A stretch of 64,000 bases of DNA from Terfezia claveryi. Lineage: Eukaryota; Ascomycota; Pezizomycetes; Pezizales; Pezizaceae. The notes under the pieces were generated by a model that saw only the letters and a list, made by a program, of their open reading frames with translations, was not told the DNA's origin and searched no databases. Location of the stretch: the NCBI GenBank assembly GCA_015179025.1, contig WHUX01000151.1:62001-126000 (forward strand). Reading direction: 5' to 3'. Positions 11,022 to 22,939 of this stretch are shown piece after piece (within the stretch, counting starts at the first letter, position 1; the number at the start of each line of letters is the position of its first letter). Both the position numbers and the translations under genes were made by a program.

Positions 11022-14000
11022 ATGCTGAACGCCTTCCACGCCCGGTCGATCCTGGAGTTGGGACCGAAGGAACGGGTCAAGATCGATAGTATTTGTGCTT
11101 ATGGTTCGTTGTCCCACCCTGTCGCTCTTACTTCCCTATTTGCCTTTTTTTTTGCGCAAGAGAGAAAAAACAAAAAAAAAAAAGGAAAGGGGAGTATATA
11201 AGGTAGCTGACTTCATCATCTCCAATCAGCGGACAAACTCCTCCTCGGCGCCTCTTCCGGCAATTTACGAGTACACACTGTCCACTCCCCCGACACCGCC
11301 GACGTTTCCCTCTCACCCCCTCGGATCGTTGAAAAGTTCTCCCGAAAGCCCATCGACGCTTTAGCCTGCATCAAGGAATCATCTGTCCTAATCTCCCTCA
11401 GTAACTCGCTCATCTCGATTCACGACCTAGAGTCCTTTGCGCTGCAGCAGACACTACAAAAGACGTCGGGGGCGCTATGTTTTGCCGTCACGACTAATAT
11501 CGAGAAGGACGACGAGACAGGGATCCCGAGTATTGTCTCGAGGCTGGCGGTGGGGGGGAAGAAGAGGTTGCTGCTCTACTCATGGCATGATGGGGATTTT
11601 AGGGATGGAAGGGAGATTTCTGTGGGCGGGAACGTAAGGACGATAACGTGGGCGAGTGGGGGGGGGAAGGTTGTGGTGGGGCTTGGTGGAGGCGGGTTCG
11701 TGATGGTGGATGTGCATACTGGGGTCGCAGCGGATATTGTTCCCCCTTCGCCTACGGCGAATGGAGTTGGGGCTGATGGGAAGCCTGTTGCAGAGGCGGC
11801 GGCGGCGGCGGCGGCGGACGTGGGTGGTGGGCAGTGGGGATGGGGGATGGGGGGAATGGGGGGGATGGGGGGGATGGGCATGGGCGGATGGGGTATGGGT
11901 GGGTGGGGGTCTAAACCCCTCAGCACGAGGTTGAAAGGCGAGGAACTCCTACTTGTCAAAGATAAAACCACACTGTTCACCGATTCCAAGGGGAACGCCT
12001 TACCGGATAAACCCTCCATCCCGTGGCCGCACGCTCCAGACGCGATTGCGTATTCGTATCCGTACCTCGTCTCACTGCATCAGTCACAGCATCACTTGGA
12101 AGTCCGGAACCCAGCTACGCAGTCGCTACTACAAACAATTCAGCTTCCGAATGTGACGATGCTGCATGTACCACCGCCGAATGTTGCGCTTGTCCACGCC
12201 GGGAAGCTATTCTACGTGTGTTCGCCTACGCAGGTCTGGCGGATGGGGTCGGTAGACTATGAAGAGCAGGTACAGGAGCTCATTAAGAATGAGCATCTCG
12301 ATGAGGCAGTCAGTGTACTAGAACAACTTGAGTCTGTCCTTGTTGATGGGAAAGAGGAGAAAATCAGGGAGGTACAGATGCTTAAGGCACAGAGTCTATT
12401 CGACAAGAGGCGGTATAGAGACAGCATGGAGTTATTTGCAAATGTGGAGGCCCCGCCAGAGAGAGTCATTAGGTTATTTCCGAAAATTATCGCTGGGGAG
12501 TTGTCGATAGTGGGGGAGGATAAAGATAAGGAGAGTGAGGGCAGCATTCACGAGGCAAGTGGGACAGAGTCTGGGGATATTTCGGAGAATGGGAGGGTGG
12601 AGGGTGGGGGGACTGGAACGAATGGGACGGCGAGCACGGAGCAGCTAGGGGAGCATCCTGGCGATGCGCAGTCTACGTCAACTGGGGAAGCTGTGACGGG
12701 GGAGGATGGTGATAAAAGGGCCAATGAGATTGACACTGGCCCAGTTATCTCTTCATTGAGAAGAATTGTTGGGGACGATGCATCTTCGATAAGAAGTAAG
12801 AAGCAAACAGACGACGACGCCGTCAGTACCCGAGGGAGCATCCGCGGGGGTAAAGCTCCTCTTCCGCCAAAAGAGCCGCCGAAGAAAGCCACACCGTCGA
12901 TTCTAGACGAAAAAGAACTACGAAAAGCCGTCAACGAACTCACCGTCTACCTCGGGAACTCCCGCCTCCTTCTATCCAAATACATCGAGCGGTTACAAAC
13001 ACAGGTCTCCCTCGCATCAACCACACATGGCGGGGCACCGCCTTCGCCCATCAAGGCGCCCTTTGGAGATAGCTACTTTGCCACACGCAATGCATCTGCT
13101 GACAGCGTGGTGGTGGACAAGAACCAGAATGGGATTGATGACCGGCTAGAAAAAGCTTTGGCAACGGCCAAGTTGGTGCATACTACTCTCTTCCGAGCGT
13201 ACATGTACTCGAAGCCAACACTCGTGGGGAGTTTAGTCCGGCAACCCAATCTCTGTGATCCGGTGGTTGTGAATGAACGGTTGAAGGAAACAGGAAGATT
13301 CCATGATTTAGTTGATTTCTTCGGAGGAAAGAAGTTACATCGCGAGGCGTTGACACTACTAAAGCAGTATTCCCCCCCCCCCGCTACACATTGCAGATCA
13401 TATGATAAATACTAATCTCCCTCCTCATTACCCCAGATTCGCCGAAGCCCCCACCGAAGACCCCCGCGCACCCACCCTCCACGGCCCCGCCCGCACAATC
13501 CACTACCTTCAAACCCTCGACTCCACACACCTCCCCCTCATCTTTGAATTCGCGCAACACCCCCTCCTCACCTCCCCCAATCTCGCTATGGAAATCTTCC
13601 TCACCGACTCCGAAAACGCGGAATCCCTGCCTCGACCAAAAGTCCTCGACTACCTTCAGCGCCTAGACCGGACCCTCGCTATCCGCTACCTCGAGCACCT
13701 CATCAACCAGCTCCGCGACCTCACCCCCGATTTCCACGGCCGGCTTATTGGCTTGTATCTTGAGCATATCCAAAAGTCGGATTGGCTCCGCGAGAGTGGG
13801 GGGATGAAGCGGTTGCGAAGGGAAAGAAGGAGGAGTGGAAAGAGAGGCTACTCGAGTTTTTGAGAGAGAGTAGGCAGTATAGATCTGACAGGGTGCTAGG
13901 GTGGTTACCCAAGGACGACCCAGATTTTTGGGAAGCGAGGGCTGTGGTGCTGAGTAATATGGGGAAGCATAGGGATGCGTTGGAGATCTATGTGTTTAAG

Positions 14001-14606
14001 CTGGAAAGCCCGTTGAAGGCGGAGGAGTATTGCGTGAGGGTACACGCTTCCCAATCCTCATCCTCATCTTCAACAAAACAGACTTCTACATTGAGAGAAA
14101 AATCGCAATCGCAACTTAACGTCTTCCATATCCTCCTAGAAATGTACCTCGCCCCACAGCCACCCTACCCGCCTACACCGCAGCTCGACAACGCCCTCAC
14201 CATCCTAACCCGCCACGGTTCTCGCCTCGACGCATCCCAGGCGCTGACACTCATTCCTGAGGACCTGAAAATCCAGCGGCTCGAGGGCTACTTTGAAAGC
14301 CGGATCCGCGGGGCCAATTCCGAAGGGAGTGAAGGGATGATTCGGGCACAGCTGGGGAGGGGCGTGGGGTGGGGGCTAGAGGAGAAGTTAGTAGGATTGA
14401 GGGGGAGGAAGGTTGTGGTGACGGAGGGGAGGGTGTGTCCCGTTTGTCACAAGAGGTTGGGGAGGAGTGTGGTTAGTGTGTTGGCTTCGGGAGAGGTTGT
14501 GCATTATGGATGTGGGGTGCAGAAGGAGGGTGGTAGGAGTGCTGGAAGTGGGAGTGGGAGCGGGAGTGGGGAGGTTGCGGGTGGAGGCGGATGGAGGAAG
14601 TTCTAG
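11022..14606 (+). CDS. VPS39: VPS39/VAM6 HOPS tethering subunit, with apparent frameshift
   Basis: Vps39/Vam6, the HOPS subunit that binds the Rab7-type GTPase Ypt7 for vacuole fusion. Exons: 11022-11103, 11230-13366, 13437-14606. The N-terminal CNH domain begins MLNAFHARSILELGPKERVK and joins ADKLLLGASSGNLRV after the first intron. Next come a Gly/Met-rich insert (about 11760-11910), an acidic linker (12520-12760), helical clathrin-type repeats (DEAVSVLEQLESVLVDGKEE; ALTLLKQ) and LEFLRESRQYRSDRVLGWLP. The C-terminal Vps39_2 zinc-binding-like motif reads CPVCHKRLGRSVVSVL..HYGC. The reading frame shifts at a run of six G (13798-13803): LIGLYLEHIQKSDWLRES upstream and DEAVAKGKKEEWKERLLEF downstream are in different frames. 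One extra G would restore a 1129-residue protein. No intron of workable size fits there, so this is an assembly homopolymer error or a recent mutation. Confidence 0.93.
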
Positions 14607-15952
14607 CTAGGGTAGATATTGGACTTCCTTTTTTCCGAATCAAGTTTTTATTTCTTTTGGCCACTACTAAATACTACACATTTCGAGTTTCCTTGTAATT
14701 TGCCAAGCATTCAGCAATTCCTTTCTTTCTCTCTTTTTTCTCTCCCTTTTACTTTACGTCTGTTGACATTTGTTTCCTTCATTCTTCATTGTTCCGGTGC
14801 CCTGACTTAAACCCCCCCCCACCCCCCCCAACCCTCTTGTGGGTATTTTATCGAATATGACGACAGCTTGTTTTGGTTTTCTAATGGCACCTTTTATTTA
14901 TGTTGACGATGATGATGATAATGATAATGATGATGGTCATGTATTCTTTCATTTTTTTTAATTTCACTTTGAAATTTGTAGGACTTTGCTTGGGGGAAGG
15001 GGAGAGAGAGTAATATGATCAATTGATTAAGAATATTTATATATTTCGTAGGATAGGTATAATAGCTTAGCTTTTTTTTTTGTTCCCATAGGTTGGAATT
15101 GGAGTTTTCAGGGTAATTGATAGGATATTTATCATGTGTAAAATAAAACTAAATTTTTCAATCTACTTACTTTGTAATTTTATGTATCGTGTTCTTCGTA
15201 GCTTCGTGTGAAGGGCAAGTTCCTGGCCTCCGCCCCCCTTCTCTCAATCTCCTTTAAATAGCATTAATAGAATAGAGTGATTTTCCGAGATTGATCAGAA
15301 ACAGAAAAAAAAAAAAATGTATAGATAATAAAGATGAGTTTTTAAATAAGTTCAGCAAGGAAAGGGAAAGAATAAAAAAAAAAAAAATGGGAAGTGGGGG
15401 GCGTCAGGAAGTGAAAAATGGAATAGTTTTAGGGTTTAGGTTAGGGAAAGTACTGTATCTAGACTAGCTAGAGCTAGATAGATAGCTAAGTATCATAGAG
15501 TAGTAGTATTTACTTGCCTTATAAGCTTATTACAGGACTCCCCTTTACCTTGTTTTATCTCTCTTTTATACAGATAGATATTATATGTAAATGATTTTGA
15601 TTACTTTATTATAAGGTAAGGCAGAGAGGGCTATTTTACTTCAATTCCACTACCGCATCCACCGGTGTATAACGATCCTTGTCAGTTTTAAGACAAAGGT
15701 CGAGCTTATGCAGTAAAGGTGATAAAATAGGTGGATGGTAATACACTCACTGAGGTATAACAGGTGTATTATCTTTAAACTGACAAGGATCGTTGGATGC
15801 GCTATCTAACTCTCAGTTTTACAAAGTATATTTACACTTGTCTTTCTTTTTTAAAATGTTAATATATTTTTATTATATGTGGGAGGGGGGACCCTGTAAG
15901 TTTGGAAGTTGAAAGCCAGATATAACTTTTTTTTTTTTCTCTGTAGTCTAGT

Positions 15953-15990
<38 letters not shown>

Positions 15991-16104
15991 TGGTTTAAAA
16001 ATGGGATTATTTATTTTTTTGTAGGGACTTGCCAGTAAGTATATGGGAATTTATAAGTGATTTTTATTTTATGGTGGGATCTTTTTTGGGGGAGATTGGG
16101 ATTA

Positions 16105-16150
<46 letters not shown>

Positions 16151-17000
16151 GAAATGTAAAAACATGCGCTTCTACCTACCCACAGTTGGGAGAGAATCCA
16201 TTCATATCCACAACCCCACCTCCAAAAAAAAAAAAAAACCTAGTAGCAAACTAGTTTCGGTATGTAGCAGGTTTGGGGTTGGGGACTTCCTCCCTAAAGC
16301 TGAGCTGAAGAGGGAAGGAAGGGCGGCGAGTTGGTGATCAGCTACCTACCTACCCAGCTTCCTCTACGGAAAATATTTCCAGGTTTCGTTGTTCTTAGGC
16401 TAGGCGGATTTTTAGCCGCGTTAGTCCTTCCTCTACGACTAGAGTGCGCGGTTAAGCGTTCTGTCTTTTAGTTTAGTTTAATTTTGAAGATTTTTTTTTA
16501 GATTTTTATAGATTTTTTTTCAATATATATATTTTTTTTTTAATATCATCCCACACAGAGTAGCATAATATAGGTACTGTACATACCTTTTTAAAGCTAT
16601 TCGGCCAAACATTGTTTTGGTGAGTAGTTTAAAAAAAGGGTTGAAGCGTCCCCAAGTTGTCCATCTTTTCATACCTGCTGTGGCAGAACCATCCCCGCAG
16701 AAAAAGCATTCTGAGAAGGCTGGCACAAATTTCCATAGTGGTAAAAGATATGGACTAGCTGCTCAAGTAAATACAGCACACCAACACGCACTCGCATTGA
16801 GCATGGAGTGAAAAACAATTGATATTATATGGTCCTGGGGGTAGAAGTATCCGAATTCTTCGCTCTTTCTATCACAAGGGAGCTTTCCAACCTCTTGGAT
16901 TTTGATCAATCCCAATTTCAAACAAACATTATAGGTAAGAATGTAATAAATAAATAAAATATAAAAAAAAACGCCCACCCCAATCCCATTCCCAAACTCA

Positions 17001-17037
<37 letters not shown>

Positions 17038-17113
17038 TACTATGCTGCGGTAAATACCCCCCCGGCCCATACCCTAATAAGGACTAAAGACCTGTTAAAG
17101 AGTAGGAACAAAA
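14607..17113. other. Long T-rich convergent gap VPS39-SPT8
   Basis: About 2.5 kb between convergent genes with no supported gene. It holds very long homopolymers: about 36 T near 15953-15989, about 35 T near 16109-16145 and about 31 A near 17001-17032. A GAT-type microsatellite lies near 14905-14935 and a MITE at 15653-15802. A pair of TTCAGGGTAA motifs in opposite orientation sits at 15107 and 16144. Short frames at 14619, 16029, 16520 and 16763 have no recognisable protein content. Confidence 0.6.
15653..15802. mobile_element. MITE family A, copy 1 (TA target site)
   Basis: A 150-bp element with long terminal inverted repeats. The left end is CCGCATCCACCGGTGTATAA and continues CGATCCTTGTCAGT. 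The right end is its near complement, finishing AAGGATCGTTGGATGCGC. Both ends abut TA, the target duplication of Tc1/mariner-superfamily elements. The internal part is also largely palindromic (TCGAGCTTATGCAG near the left; TGAGGTATAACAGGTGTATT near the right). No coding capacity, so it is a non-autonomous element. It matches the element at 33120-33330. Confidence 0.8.
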
Positions 17114-19569
17114 TTAAGGAATAGGAACAACCTCATACCCCAACAATACCTCCGTGTTTGCGCCCTCCCACCCACGATTCCCGCCTGTAGAGATTATAAA
17201 TTGGCAGGTTGGGTCGACATCTACAAGCATATTAGCATAGCACACCAACAGCTTTCCCAGGGTTCAGGTAAAAAGTAATGGGTGAATCAGCGTCCTACTC
17301 ACATAAACAACTAACCACGCCTCCATGGTGGCCCGGGACAATCAAAAATGGGACCAAACTATGCTTCCCCTCCTTGGCCAAACTCTCCTTCAAATCATAG
17401 AGCCTCAGATTATCATAACTCGCACACAGTAGATGCCTCCCGTTCGGCATGCCAACTACACTCGTGACAGCACCACTTCCCTGCGGGAAGCGGAGCGTGC
17501 GGACCGGCTCGGAAAGGCCTTTGTGGAGACTGAATTCCTCGACAGTGCAATTGCGCCGCCCGGCGTAGATATAGTTCCCGTCGGTGCTCCATGTCGCGCT
17601 GGTACACCAGGGGGGGACGCCCTTCTGCGGATAGGCGAGAGCGATGGGGGTCGCGGCGCGCCGATCCCAGATCCGGATGGTGCCGTCGATGGAGGAGGTT
17701 AGGAAGGTGGTGGGGTTGGTGGGGTTGGTGTTTGTGGGGGCGGTTGGGTCGGGAGGTTGATGGGTAGCAGGAGAGGAGGGGGAAGGGGGGGAGGGGTCGT
17801 GATGCTGGGTGGAGAATGAGGTGGGTTGGGAGGGGGGGGAGTGTGGGTAGTTGGAGGGGGGAATAGGGGGATCGAGGGAGATGGGGTTTGTGAGGGTGTC
17901 GTCACCGAAGAGGGTGGTGGCGGTGTCCATATCTAGCCCGTTTGTTGGGGCTTCTCCAACGCCATTTATATCTGCAGAATCTGTAGCCTGCGCACTGTCC
18001 TCCCCGGTTGCTCCTGCTGCTGCTGCTGTTACCAGTGACGGAGCATCCTCCATATCATGTTCCGCATCCTCGCCCTCCGCATCCCCATTCCCCATCCCAT
18101 TCGCCGCAACCGCGGCACTAAACTCGTCGTCGTCGTCCCCCTCTCCTCCAAACAAACTAGCCATACTCCGCTCACTCGCCGCTGGAGATGCCGCCTGCGC
18201 GGGTCCACCCACCCCAAGTCCATTAACCTCCTGACTCTCCCCTCCACTTATCCCATTAACCCCGAGGCCATTCACGCTCCCCCTGACCCCATTCACAAAC
18301 CCCCTCCCCCAACTAACCCCATTCATCAGCACATTCGTCCTCGGCACCGGCACAGTATTCTCCCCAGTCGGTCTAAACTGCACTGTTGAAATTTGTCCCG
18401 CGCTACCTACATACTCCCTTACCACCTGCCCCGTGTTCAGATCCCAGTCGTAAACAGCCTTATCCCAGCTTCCGCTGAGCAGCGATTTCTCGTCACTCGC
18501 GAGAGTGAGAACAGACACGGCGCTAGTGTGTTTGCGTAGACAGGTAATGATCTTCCCTTCGTCGTGGCGGACGGATTGCACGTTTATCCCGCCGGATTCG
18601 AGGCCGGAGAGCATCCAGAGTGCTTGATGGTGTACAGCGAGGGAGTAGACAGGGGAGAGTCGTGCATCGTCGGTGGTCTCGGGGATGTGCAGGAGGGAGG
18701 ATTTGACAGTTGGTTCTTCGTTTTCCCAGTAGGAGAGGGTGAAGCCGGCCTACAGTATAGTCATGGGGGTGAAAGGTTAGACTTATGTCAATTTCATAGA
18801 TACTGTGTGAGAGATAAGGGGACTGACCCTGGTAACGGAATCTACGAAAGGGTGTTTTTGAGCGACGGTTAGTGGGGTCTTGCCGTTGATGCTGTTGAAC
18901 CAGTCAAATTTGCGGATGTACCCGTCGTTTCCGCCGGTGAATATCCACCGCATGCAGGGGGTCGCGCAGAAGGCGTTGATAGAGGTTGCATGGGGGGCAG
19001 CGACGTAAGGGACTATATCGTAGGATGAGGCAGTCGCTGCGCCGGGGCGAAGAGCTGGGAGAGGCCGTGATGGGCCTGGGGAGGAGCTGGGTTGGTGACC
19101 GCTGGAGGAGCCGGATGGGTTGTCTGTTACGATGTCAGCTTGTCAGTTTTTGCACCCTGGGGGTGGGAGGTAGGACGCAGACCATCGTCATTATCATCTC
19201 CATCCCCATCACCATCATGCTCATTCTCCCCCTCTGCATCCATGTCCCCCTCTGCGTCTGCGTCGGCATCTGCATCTCCATCTGCATCTGCGTCTCCATC
19301 GTCCTCATCTTCGTCTCCATCGCTGTCCTTGTCCCGCGAGTCGTCGCTGTCGTTATCGTAGTGATCGCCGTCGACATCGTGCATAACCTCGTCTTCGGCA
19401 TCATTGTAGGACGATGCTGGGGAAGCTTCAAGCCAACGTTAACGACAGTTCAATTCCAGAACACCTAGTCGCGGGCAATTGCTTCCTCTGCTAGACGGCA
19501 TATATGTAGACAACTCTATCGACAGAAAGCAAGAGCAGATGAGGGAGTAAGTAACGTACTTGGGTCCAT
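17114..19569 (-). CDS. SPT8: SPT8, WD40 subunit of the SAGA complex
   Basis: Spt8 of the SAGA co-activator, which helps load TATA-binding protein at promoters. Five exons: 19560-19569, 19183-19425, 18828-19123, 17303-18749 and 17114-17220, giving 700 residues in consistent phase. The N-terminus is strongly acidic (D/E/A repeats such as DADADGDADADADAEGD). The propeller follows: SINAFCATPCMRWIFTGGND, GYIRKFDWFNSINGKTPLT, SLAVHHQALWMLSGLESGGI, LLSGSWDKAVYDWDLNTGQV, then DGTIRIWDRR and a C-terminal GGNRGWEGANTEVLLGYEV. A roughly 200-residue Gly/Asn/Pro-rich insert sits between blades. The 10-nt first exon (MDP plus one base) is inferred from the splice donor. The second-exon acceptor at 19425 is the weakest junction. 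The last exon is 107 nt and completes the WD repeat. Confidence 0.92.
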
Positions 19570-21486
19570 GTTGGTTCTCTAGATCCTGTGCTGTTTGGTA
19601 CTTGTGTCGGGGGGGTGGGTGTTACTACTCTAGCAGCAGGAGCCTCGATCGTGATCCTTGTGCATCGGTAGAGTGAGAGGTGCAGGTTTGGGCATGAGAA
19701 GCAATAAGTAATTCGCTGCTGCAGCTGGCAGAGCGCGCAAGGCCGGGGGGCTGGAGGAGTGAGTGGTTGCGATATGTATGTAGAGTATATTGATGGCGGG
19801 AATTCTCAATGGGATATAGGGCTCAATGGGGGTGCTCAATGGGGGGTGCTCAATGGGCTGCGGGGACGATTGGCCTATAGTTCCAATGTTGGTTACAAAA
19901 CCGAGATTTATGCAATTGTATGCAACCAGACTACTGTATACATATGTATCTTACGGAGTAAATATTACATATTATGTATAACTATGCAATGTCCTGCATT
20001 ATCATTGGCTCGGTACTTATATGCTTAATATATATTACTGATATATCCAAACCTCATGACTAAGCTAGTCATGCATATCCAACCATGCAGCCATTTGGTA
20101 TCGGATACAGTACCACAGACCACATTAACCGAAAAATTTAAAATTCCCCCCCCAAAAAAATAGAATGCGACAGGCGAAAAATTAAAATAATAAAATAATA
20201 ACCCATAATATAACGCGACGAGAGAAAAACAAAAACAAAACAAAATAAAAATAAAAACTAGGCTGATCATTGAACACCAGCTCGAGAGGAGTGACTTCCA
20301 ATTTGAATCATTGTTGCTTTGCCCCCCCTGACCCCGGAGGGTTGAACATAATTTTCTATTCAGGAAGGATAAGAAGGCGAGGTACTGTACTCGTCATATC
20401 GCTCATTCACAAACCGGGTGCGATTCTGGTTGGACTGCGTCCATGTAAAAACGCAGTCCGGATCTCATCGGGAATAGCAGCGGTATAGACATAAGTAGGC
20501 TCGTCAGAAAAGTAGATAATTCTTATTATGAAGGCTTGCTTATTAACAGAAGGTTGCAAAACCGGAGGATATATATACACGGAGATGCGGCTGGTTCACG
20601 CTGACCCTCCCCCCTCCCCCCACCACTCCAACTTTTGAATTTTCTCGATCTACGTATGTAATGTGCCTACATGTTATATACTTTTTTTCCTTCAGTGCAC
20701 ATGTACATTTAGTAGAAATAGGCGTGAGCTGGCTGCACTGGGATTGAAGGAAGTAAACGTAGAATAAGGAAAACAAGACTTCCGTATTGGCGAGTTCAGG
20801 GTAAACACGGGTGTGGTGGATATGAAAAAATAAAGTGGCCATATGGCTAGGTGGTTGCACGTCAAGCTTGGGAACGGGCTGATATTCTATATATGGCGGG
20901 TTGAACATACAGCTAGGGAAGAGGCGAATATTGCATATATTGCAGGTTGTGTATTAAGCTAGGGAAGGGGCGAATATTGGATATATCACAAGCAGTATAT
21001 CCAGCTGGGGAAAGGGCGAATACTGGATATATTGCAGGCTGTATATCAAGCTGGGGAGGAGGCTATATATGGCGGGTTGAACATCCAGCTATGGAAGGGG
21101 CGAATTCAGGGTAAATACGGGAGTGGTGGCAGTAACGCATGCAGCAACCCTACCTATAGGAGCGATCCTAGTACTCCGTAGTCTGGTTGCACGAGTACTC
21201 CGTACCCGAATTGCTATGTACTGTATTAGAGCGCGTAATTTAAAATATCGCAAAAGCGTATAGAACCATATTATGTACCAAATAGAGTGTTTATAGAAAG
21301 AAGAAAGTGACGAGGCTAGGAATCATGTGCCTTCATAATCTCGTGACAAGACGCTTTGACAGAGATATTAATTTATCCGCTCAATACCCACGCAGCCCAT
21401 CATTACATTAGCCCGCTTCCATCAAATTCAAAAAATAAATAAACCTCACTGAGGCTACATTTTTACCGAAGATCCCATTATGAAAC
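19570..21486. other. Intergenic gap SPT8-DUF866
   Basis: About 1.9 kb without a supported gene. It contains short GCTCAATGGGG-type repeats (19800-19860), a 9-bp perfect hairpin GGACTGCGT/ACGCAGTCC at 20434-20461 and the 46-bp minisatellite at 20870-21110, with a nearly identical 30-bp sequence on each side of it. Its left part must include the SPT8 promoter. Confidence 0.6.
20870..21110. repeat. 46-bp minisatellite, five units plus a partial unit
   Basis: Imperfect tandem units start at about 20870, 20916, 20962, 21008 and 21054. The partial last unit begins near 21092. Units open with GGGAA-RGGCGAATATTG and close with CAAGCTA or CAGCTG. The fifth unit has an 8-bp deletion. Units 1 and 5 share GGCGGGTTGAACAT, which is absent from 2-4. 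A sequence reading GGCGA-TTCAGGGTAAA-ACGGG and then GTGGTGG occurs just before (20790) and at the end (21100). Confidence 0.88.
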
Positions 21487-22175
21487 TTAAGCCCTCCTCA
21501 CCTCCCATTTGATATCCTTAATATAAACTTCCTCACCAGACTTCTCATCATAGTCGTACCACTCGTTTTCTTCAAGTTTGATCCCCGAGAACTTGGTGCC
21601 TGTCTTTTCCCCTGTCGCAAGCCAGTCTCCCTCTGCCTTGAATTCTTTAAATTCACATCCACGGCACTCTATCGTAAGTAGATTTTGCGGCTTTGGCGGT
21701 GACTGTGCAATGTACGGCATAGGTTCTGACTTAATCGATGCAAAGGATTGGCGCTGAATAAAGAATTAGCGTCAGCTTTCATCAAATTATGTATGAAATC
21801 GGATGTGCCAGGATAAGAGTAACCACCTACCTGACAGTTCTTACACTTCCAAACAAAATTGGCATCACCCCTAGATCCAGAAAGCTCATTTGAGTCCTGA
21901 GCAATAGTTTGATTAGTATTCACCACGGAAAACCTAGGGCATCTAATGACTTACAAAACGGTTGACACCAACCCAGTTTGGATGTACCTCACGGCATGAC
22001 GTACACTCCACTTTGAACATATAGTAGAAAGGATTCTCTTCTGAATCGTCTGGTCGGAGGTCTGTCACCCTATCAGAACATGACGCTAATTAACACTGCG
22101 CAAGTATTTTGTCATTCAAAACTTCAGAAGAAAGACATACCCCCACAGATCCGCAGTGAGCGTCAAAGCATACAT
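21487..22175 (-). CDS. DUF866 / CXXC-motif zinc-binding protein (CZIB family)
   Basis: Small conserved eukaryotic zinc-binding protein of the DUF866 (human C1orf123/CZIB) family. Its molecular role is poorly defined. Four exons: 22141-22175, 21955-22069, 21831-21896 and 21487-21753, giving 160 residues, the normal family length. The N-terminus is MYALTLTADLWG. Two CXXC pairs are intact: VECTSCREVHPNWVGVNRF and SGSRGDANFVWKCKNCQ. The C-terminal half carries IECRGCEFKEF and the signature EWYDYDEKSGEEVYIKDIKW. Every junction keeps frame and all introns have GT..AG ends. The small exons (35 and 66 nt) would be lost in simple ORF calls. Its 5' side faces the TTACCCTGA motif at 22632. Confidence 0.93.
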
Positions 22176-22939
22176 CCTGCTTTCTTAAGGTGGCTGGCGA
22201 GATTTAAGTGTTGCGTGGTGAGCGTGCTGCGGGGAAATCCACTGCTCACGTGCCACCTAGAAAGCTTGGCAGTCCTCTCCTCGTAAAAGTACAGCCCAAC
22301 AAAGCTGAACTCTGCTACTCGTGCCTAACTGGGTCTGGGCACGAGACTATGTTAAACTCTCGAAAATGGAGCTAAACATGGAGTAATTATTATAAAATTC
22401 CCCTATGCATTCGTTTCTCATTTCTTCGGAGTCAGGTTCCTCCCCCAAAAAAGCGACTTAATTTCTATACTAGTCACGTGACCTAGTATCATCCCTCAAT
22501 AAACTGCAAGAGTTGCCAGGGACCATTTCTGAGTAAGGTATTTACTTAATCGTTACTTTGTACTTGTTATATATAAATTCATTTTTTTTTTGTCGGAAGT
22601 TGATCCCTGGCACTTGCATGATGCAAACTTGTTACCCTGAGTCCTAGAACTTCACCAGTGCTAATCTGCTGATCATAAGTACCAGTTGTCATGTGTCACA
22701 GGGTGTTGCCGTTTAGTTTATGTATTACTAGACTCCTAAATAAATACATACATGTGCAGATAATAGATGAGACGGTCTGTATATCGCGGCTATAAAACGC
22801 CATTAAATCCTCAACACCGAGTAAATAGAAGCTCTTGGAGAACTCCCATGCCTATAAGGGATAGAAATAACAACCCAGCAAAGCTAACAGACAAAATATA
22901 CGAAATGCTATACTCCAACAATCACCAGATATATATACT
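22176..22939. other. Gap between DUF866 gene and the unrecognised basic protein gene
   Basis: 764 bp with no supported gene. It must hold the DUF866 promoter and the 3' UTR of the unrecognised gene, both minus strand. The motif TTACCCTGA is at 22632-22640. Confidence 0.5.

Noticed and set aside
16029..16337. Phe-run frame in the VPS39-SPT8 gap
   Set aside because: Created by a 35-base T homopolymer, with no protein character outside it.
16380..16460. Possible tRNA-like or structured RNA around the TAGGCGGATTTTTAGCCGCG hairpin
   Set aside because: No T-loop, acceptor stem or anticodon arm could be built. It is probably a repeat fragment.
19092..19468. Ile/Val/Ser-rich plus-strand frames opposite the SPT8 N-terminus
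   Set aside because: Shadow of the acidic Asp/Ala repeat exon of SPT8, which fits splice phase and family.
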